From Siphonodentalium dalli (taxonomy: Eukaryota > Mollusca > Scaphopoda > Gadilida > Siphonodentaliidae): DNA of 64,000 bases. A model generated the notes under the pieces. That model was given only the letters and a program-made list of their open reading frames with translations, was not told the DNA's origin and did no database searches. Position 1 is the first letter of the stretch. Each line of letters begins with the position of its first letter. A program made the position numbers and the translations under genes. The DNA lies in NCBI GenBank assembly GCA_032622095.1, contig CP136066.1:4923784-4987783 (forward strand). Direction: 5' to 3'. Shown one piece after another: positions 58,116 to 64,000 of the stretch.

Positions 58116-59680
58116 CCGTCGAAAGTGGAGGTAACAAAGGATACGATACGATTTTGCATCTAAAATCAAACAGCACTTGATATTATTTTACGGAAATCAT
58201 TGCACTTACGATTGCATCATGGACGTACCCTAAGTTTTATGCCATAGCATTGAATTTTCTAGACTATTGGACATTTTCCTAATTTCGCGTGCTGAAAATT
58301 TTGCACATGTTTGACACCCATCATTTTAATTTTTACCAAAAATGTTTACTTAAGTCTCAACTTTTAATAAACTGTACTGAAGACAATTGTATTATTCCAT
58401 ACTTTCACAACCCGCTTATCACCATGAAATCCATGTTATCATCTTCGCCGGTGTGTTTTCTAGCACTGAAATTCTGAATATCATTAGAAAAGTTAACTTT
58501 TTCGACAATGAGTTTCCGGTTTGTCGATAAACTTTCGGTCGTTGTTACAAACACCGGCACAAAGCTGTGTTTATAAATTAATCAAGTGTGTACACCAAAG
58601 TTGGAATCGCTGACTTTTGACTGCAGGCCAGGTACACGCAGGAGTCAGTCTCAACTCTCAGCCTCACTCAGACTTACATGTGTAGAATTATCGAAATAAT
58701 TTGACCGATTAGGGTGCATTTTAAGAGTGACTTTTTCATAAAACAGCGAATTCTGACATGAGTCTAATTGCAGATAAGCGCTGACATGACAAGAATTTCA
58801 GGTGTCAAACTCACATTTTTTGTGAGGTTAATCCGACTTCTCCAGATATCCCAAAATGTCGATTATGCTGAAAAGTGGAAGTGAAGTGGAGAAAACAAAA
58901 TCAAGCGAGTAATTAATCTACTCGCGAGCTGTCATTGAGCTGGATTATGCGCAGTAACCTCCCGGAAGTCACGTGTGAAATTTACAAAAAAGCATACACG
59001 CTATTTTCGCTCTTGGTATAGAAATATAGAAAAAATATATGACGTCATAATTCACACGCATTTAGGTAAAAAGCACCCTTGGTGGTTGCTATTATGAAAT
59101 TGCCCATTATAGGTGATTATACCAGGGTGACCCATATATAATGGGACATGCCGATAACAGGTCAGTAATTTCCAGTTGTTACTTTGCATGATTGACATTC
59201 TCGATTTTTATATTAATGTACCATTACTCTAGTTTGTGATCATATATTATTGATGATATACTTTTTGAATTTTGTTTGATATGGAGTATTTCAGTGCAAA
59301 GCGTTCAAGCAGTTCCATACATTGGGGAAAGCGTGTTTTGGAAGTATTAATGAAAAATTTGTTCTCGGTTTTGTCATCATCAAACTTCCGGCTTGTTTAG
59401 TTATATAAGGGTGTATACTTGACTGTGTGTTCGAACTGTGATGCTGGTTTGGAGATGATACAGATCATGCAGTTTAGTTAGATGCATACATGACCTTATA
59501 CATGAAATATATATATCTTGCCATGGCCAGTCTTAAACAAATTCAGACAAGTATGTCATTGTTTTACCTTTCGCCATTTTCGGGAACCACCCACCACTCG
59601 ACCAAATTTTTTATCCGTTTTAACAAATTTGTTCTGATAATTTTCGACATCTACTCTCCTGGAAACACGAAATAAATTTT
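58116..59680. other. Intergenic, nothing recognised
   Basis: No gene, RNA or element was recognised in this 1.5-kb stretch. Confidence 0.35.
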
Positions 59681-59685
59681 TGTCG

Positions 59686-59853
59686 AAAGAATATTATAAT
59701 TTTCACCACTTACCATATGTTTCCTATCAACAATCTATTATAAAGAATATTATAATTTTCACCACTTACCATATGTTTCCTATCAACAATCTATTATAAA
59801 GAATATTATAATTTTCACCACTTACCATATGTTTCCTATCAACAATCTATTAT
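59686..59853. repeat. 56-bp tandem repeat, three identical copies
   Basis: The unit is AAAGAATATTATAATTTTCA then CCACTTACCATATGTTTCCTATCAACAATCTATTAT. Starts are at 59,686, 59,742 and 59,798. Confidence 0.95.
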
Positions 59854-59875
59854 GTATTGGTGTACGTGATTAGCC

Positions 59876-59945
59876 TAATTTAACATGACTAATTTAACAT
59901 GACTAATTTAACATGACTAATTTAACATGACTAATTTAACATGAC
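59876..59945. repeat. 14-bp tandem repeat, five copies
   Basis: The unit is TAATTTAACATGAC. The same 14-mer is embedded once in each unit of the 92-bp array that follows, so the larger unit probably arose from this motif or seeded it. Confidence 0.95.
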
Positions 59946-60708
59946 TGATTGTTTATATAACGTATCTATGTGATTAGCCTAATTTAACATGACTGATTGT
60001 TTATATAACGTATCTATGTGTTTTATGTTCGGAGTGACATAGACGGACATATATCTCGTATGTGATTAGCCTAATTTAACATGACTGATTGTTTATATAA
60101 CGTATCTATGTGTTTTATGTTCGGAGTGACATAGACGGACATATATCTCGTATGTGATTAGCCTAATTTAACATGACTGATTGTTTATATAACGTATCTA
60201 TGTGTTTTATGTTCGGAGTGACATAGACGGACATATATCTCGTATGTGATTAGCCTAATTTAACATGACTGATTGTTTATATAACGTATATATGTGTTTT
60301 ATGTTCGGAGTGACATAGACGGACATATATCTCGTATGTGATTAGCCTAATTTAACATGACTGATTGTTTATATAACGTATCTATGTGTTTTATGTTCGG
60401 AGTGACATTGACCGACAGATATCTCGTATTTAGTAATTTAACATGACTGATTGTTTATATAACGTATCTATGTGTTTTATGTTCGGAGTGACATAGACGA
60501 ACATATATCTCGTATGTGATTAGCCTAATTTAACATGACTGATTGTTTATATAACGTATCTATGTGTTTTATGTTCGGAGTTACATAGACGGACATATAT
60601 CTCGTATGTGATTAGCCTAATTTAACATGACTGATTGTTTATATAACGTATATATGTGTTTTATGTTCGGAGTGACATAGACGGACATATATCTCGTATT
60701 TAGTAATT
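59946..60708. repeat. 92-bp minisatellite, about eight copies
   Basis: The unit is TGTGATTAGCCTAATTTAAC then ATGACTGATTGTTTATATAACGTATCTATGTG, TTTTATGTTCGGAGTGACAT and AGACGGACATATATCTCGTA. Starts at 60,061 and 60,153 give a 92-bp period. Two units are shortened at TAGTAATTT. Confidence 0.95.
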
Positions 60709-61291
60709 TGACAGCAATAAACTGAGTGTCTATACTGATTGTCTAAAGGCAGCGTTGGTGTTAACATTACATTATCTCTAAGTTTTAAGGCCAAAAATAA
60801 TTGTGTGGAGGACATTTGTTTGTGAGCTGTGGAAATATCTGCTTTCGGGTCCTTTTGACCATCCGTACGTGCATGGAATAATATTTGACTTGTCTTGTAA
60901 GAACATTTCGGTGTGATATAAATTATTTCCTCGTCCTCAACCCCCCCCCCCCCCCCAATGATGTAACAATATACAAAGCGTCACGTGTTACTATTTTCCT
61001 AACATGGTAAACATAAACATGGACTTCTGGTGCTATGTTGCAACTATTAACCCTTTATATACTAAATGGATCTTCCCATTCAGTTATTACAGTATACATT
61101 TGGACGGTTTACTATTCATTTGGAGGGGTGTTAGTTTTATACGAACAGACAGCCTGACACAATGTTAACACATGTGAATAAGTATTTAGGTTCACTGGTG
61201 GGAAATGTTTAGATATTAGGTTCAACAAACTATAGACGTTGAATTCATGTGAATATGTCACATGGGGTAAATACTATTCAATGAGTACTTA

Positions 61292-61338
<47 letters not shown>

Positions 61339-62281
61339 TAATTATTGTTTTAGTTGACATAGTAATGATACGTTGACATAATTATGTATTAGCAACACCA
61401 ATACAATTCTTCCAAATCTTGACATGTAAATTTACTTTGACGAGAATATAATCCTGCATGATATATGATCATTTCATATAGTAGGAGTTATTATGTGCGT
61501 CAGTCTAGCTGGACGCATTGGTTTCGCAACATATTTCAGCTTCGCTGTTTCTCTGCTTGTGTTCCCACCAGATGTGACGTCATACCGGATGTACAAACAG
61601 GTAATGAGTGCACATGTGTGTGTAACAGTGTTAATATGATTTTTGTACAAAGATATGTGTTTTAAATCCTTAGATTGTGTAGCATTTTGTCTTACCGATA
61701 AGATAATCGAAATTACTGTTTCATATTTGTCACACCTGATACCGCAGCCATGTATAGTATCTTATATCGATGGAATTTGAGTTGTAGGCGCGCCTTCAAT
61801 GATTGTGGCTTTAACAAGAGCATTTCTATGGCGTGGCAAAATACGCCCGTGGTGATTAAACAGAGGTGCCCAACTCTGCTGATCGTTGGCGGAAACCGAA
61901 TTCGAACTTGACCTGTGTTTTTCGCTACATGCATGTAGTATATCAACATACCAAATTGCATTCCATTCAGTACTTCTATCTAGCGTTGTCGCCCGGAAGT
62001 AAAAAGCGTAGGGCGGGTTGATAGACGAACATACAGATGGCTCGACGCACCAATAACATAATACGCCCTTTTAAATAAAACACTAGCGTATAAAAAGACC
62101 ATAATAAAGTTCTTTGCATTTTAAAAGCACAGACGGCGCAGGCTCTCAATAATTGGCACGATACGCCACACGTGCCACATTTATGGGCGCAAGAATGGGC
62201 AAATATAATAAGTGTATTCTAGTTTGTTTTGTTTTTACCGTGTTAAATGATATCGCGTTCTGAATGTTGTGGTCTGCTGAA
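60709..62281. other. Intergenic with simple repeats
   Basis: It holds a C run of 16 at 60,941-60,956 and a TA run at 61,293-61,335. A relative of the 12,888 hairpin element lies at about 61,195-61,295 (GGGAAATGTTTAGATATTAG). No gene was recognised. Confidence 0.5.
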
Positions 62282-63883
62282 GGTTACACTGGTGTAAATA
62301 GGGTTCGGAGTGACATCTAGCGGATGCTGGAGGAATATATATGATAGAATAAAATAGACACTGGGCACTGATTGGTCAATAGCCTTGTGTGATTTTTGCA
62401 TAACAAAAGCGTCACATAGGTAACATAGCCATTGGCACAGGATTTTTTTGGTGTGGTCTAAAATATGACAGTATTTTTTATGCGGTTCTGACACTAGTTA
62501 CAAAAACACAAGATTTAAAGGCGAATTCCCTGCTGGACGGACATGACTTTTTTGCGGAAATAGTTTCCCCAAATGTCAATTTTTCAGATTTAAAGAAAAT
62601 TTTGGACCCAAAATGTATATTGCCAACAGTATACGCTAAGACGTTAGCACTGAGGCCTATGGAAAACATTTACACCAGTGTAACCTAAAGGGGACAACAT
62701 GAGCTTTTTGCCATTATTGATTCCCGGGAGTCACTTTAAGTTATGTTAATGCATTTTTCACAGCCTGGTCTTTCAGTCCAATGAATCTCTCATGCATGGT
62801 GTGGCTATTCTTGCTGCTGATGTCTTCTTTCACTTACATCAGCCAAAAAAATAGTATGATTTTTCATAAAAAATGCCAATTTTCAAGGTATTTTCAAATT
62901 TGTCAAGGTGATATAATAGTCACATGATAATGCAAATGACCCATAACATGAGCATATCAATGACACACATTTCAGTTGTTATAAGAAGCTAATCAAACAA
63001 GTATTTTTGATTTCATAGCCTGTGATATACAGATATATATCATAAAAAGTGTGTCATTTCCACTGATGGGTATTGTCATTTGAAGGTTAATAGCACTAAA
63101 ACTTGGACACATTTAAGAAAATGCTTCAGCAGTTCAAACAGAGCATATCTGTGTTCAACTAATTTAATATACACCAAGATCCCGTTATCTTGGGTCACCC
63201 TTGCAGACCTGAAAATGTCATATTTTAGTCTTCCATGTGCTTGATACTCAGGTGATCAGATCTGGACTCAATGACCTCACATCACCAGAAGTTCTCCCAT
63301 GGAAATAATCTTGTACAGTCTTCCATAGCTGATCCAAGTTTGTAACATCATACCCCAAAAACTGTGTGAAAATGGGGCCTGAACATGACTTGGGGTGGAA
63401 AATTGTGCTTTTTTATGAATAATGTGTTAAAGGGTGTGGGGTTAAATTATGTGTGAAAAATAAAGAACCACAGAAGTGATAATGTTTTGAACACATTTTT
63501 TCCCATTGATGGGTAATTCTGTAGAAATGTAGGGAGTTAATATTATTCCGCGAAAAAGCGGGCTATCGCTTTAGGTTACACTGGTGTAAATAGAGTTCGC
63601 AGTGACATCTAGCGGATGCGGGGGAATATATAGGAGAGAATGAAATAGACACTGGGCCCTGATTGGTCAATAGCCTTGTGTGCGTTTTGCATAAATAATC
63701 GTCCCACCTCTTCCCTATGATTTCCCATAGGTAAAATAGCCATTGACACAGGAATTAACCCTTTGTAGTGAAGTTTGAATGTTATGGTGTGGTCTAAACT
63801 ATGACAGTATTTTTTTATGCGGTTCTGACACTAGTTACGAAAACACAATATTTAAAGGCGAATTCCCTGATAGACAGACATGA
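62282..63883. mobile_element. Second repeat-spacer-repeat element, right repeat truncated
   Basis: The left repeat at 62,282-62,685 begins GGTTACACTGGTGTAAAT and ends CATTTACACCAGTGTAACC. The spacer to 63,573 matches that of 35,520-36,420 (CACAGCCTGGTCTTTCAGTC, CCGCGAAAAAGCGGGCTATC). The right repeat starts at 63,574 and loses similarity after about 63,883 (GGCGAATTCCCTG). Overall divergence from the 35-kb copy is about 10-15% by eye. Confidence 0.8.
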
Positions 63884-64000
63884 ACAACCGGAAAATCAAG
63901 CGCTCAGTTCGTCTCTATATACAGCTTATGTATTTGCCGACCTATTTTTATTCCTAGAATGTGTTGAAATTAATAATTACTGTTGCATTATGACTATGTT
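63884..64000. other. Window end, nothing recognised
   Basis: Sequence after the truncated repeat. No similarity to other parts was noticed. Confidence 0.3.

Overview
The window is eukaryotic nuclear DNA, AT-rich and repeat-dense, with spliced exons, SINE, LINE and MITE remnants and many minisatellites. No prokaryotic gene organisation is present. A marine invertebrate is the best guess. A lophotrochozoan such as a mollusc or brachiopod is possible, judging from the repeat style (TACATGTA-rich DNA, a tRNA-SINE with an ATTATT-like tail, 'AAGATGG' satellite monomers), but the sequence does not prove this.

Region 1 (1-17,330) holds the only convincing protein-coding gene: the 3' part of a plus-strand gene for a type I membrane protein. 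Seven exons are phase-compatible. They encode one sushi/CCP domain (484-687), a transmembrane segment (1407-1545), four cytoplasmic exons that are all phase 2/2 (4261-4359, 6491-6577, 12321-12482, 14413-14487) and a terminal exon with the stop (16958-17018). The tail is Pro/Tyr-rich, with two PPxY motifs and two YSN motifs; the first two tail exons look like a tandem exon duplication. The 5' part of the gene lies upstream of the window. Its introns hold a Harbinger-like element with 42-bp perfect terminal inverted repeats around a 62-bp minisatellite (8163-9780), a long foldback (14,992-15,722) and piggyBac-like MITEs.

Region 2 (17,330-27,350) is intergenic. It contains three full copies of a MITE flanked by TTAA, each with two oppositely oriented 69-bp near-perfect palindromes, plus a minus-strand tRNA-derived SINE, the 3' end of a non-LTR retrotransposon (to 23,048) and a 31/38-bp minisatellite.

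Region 3 (27,350-32,540) has a 51-bp minisatellite about 1 kb long, degenerate telomere-like repeats, and two further LINE 3' fragments. The second, L1/Tx1-like, is interrupted by a MITE and carries a second copy of the same MITE in its 3' UTR.

Region 4 (32,540-49,510) has no recognisable host gene. It holds a repeat-spacer-repeat element (35,068-36,871), a 54-bp minisatellite, relics of C2H2 zinc-finger coding sequence in both orientations, and a very recent 2.35-kb tandem duplication (44,803-49,506).

Region 5 (49,510-64,000) has a 4.46-kb element with roughly 600-bp inverted arms (51,492-55,949), whose right arm is split by a 160-bp satellite array. It also has several short-period arrays (59,686-60,708) and a second copy of the repeat-spacer-repeat element (62,282-63,883).

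Nothing amounts to a proven new system. The most interesting signals are the modular phase-2 signalling tail, the double-palindrome MITE family (with a paralogous empty site inside the window), and the large split foldback element.
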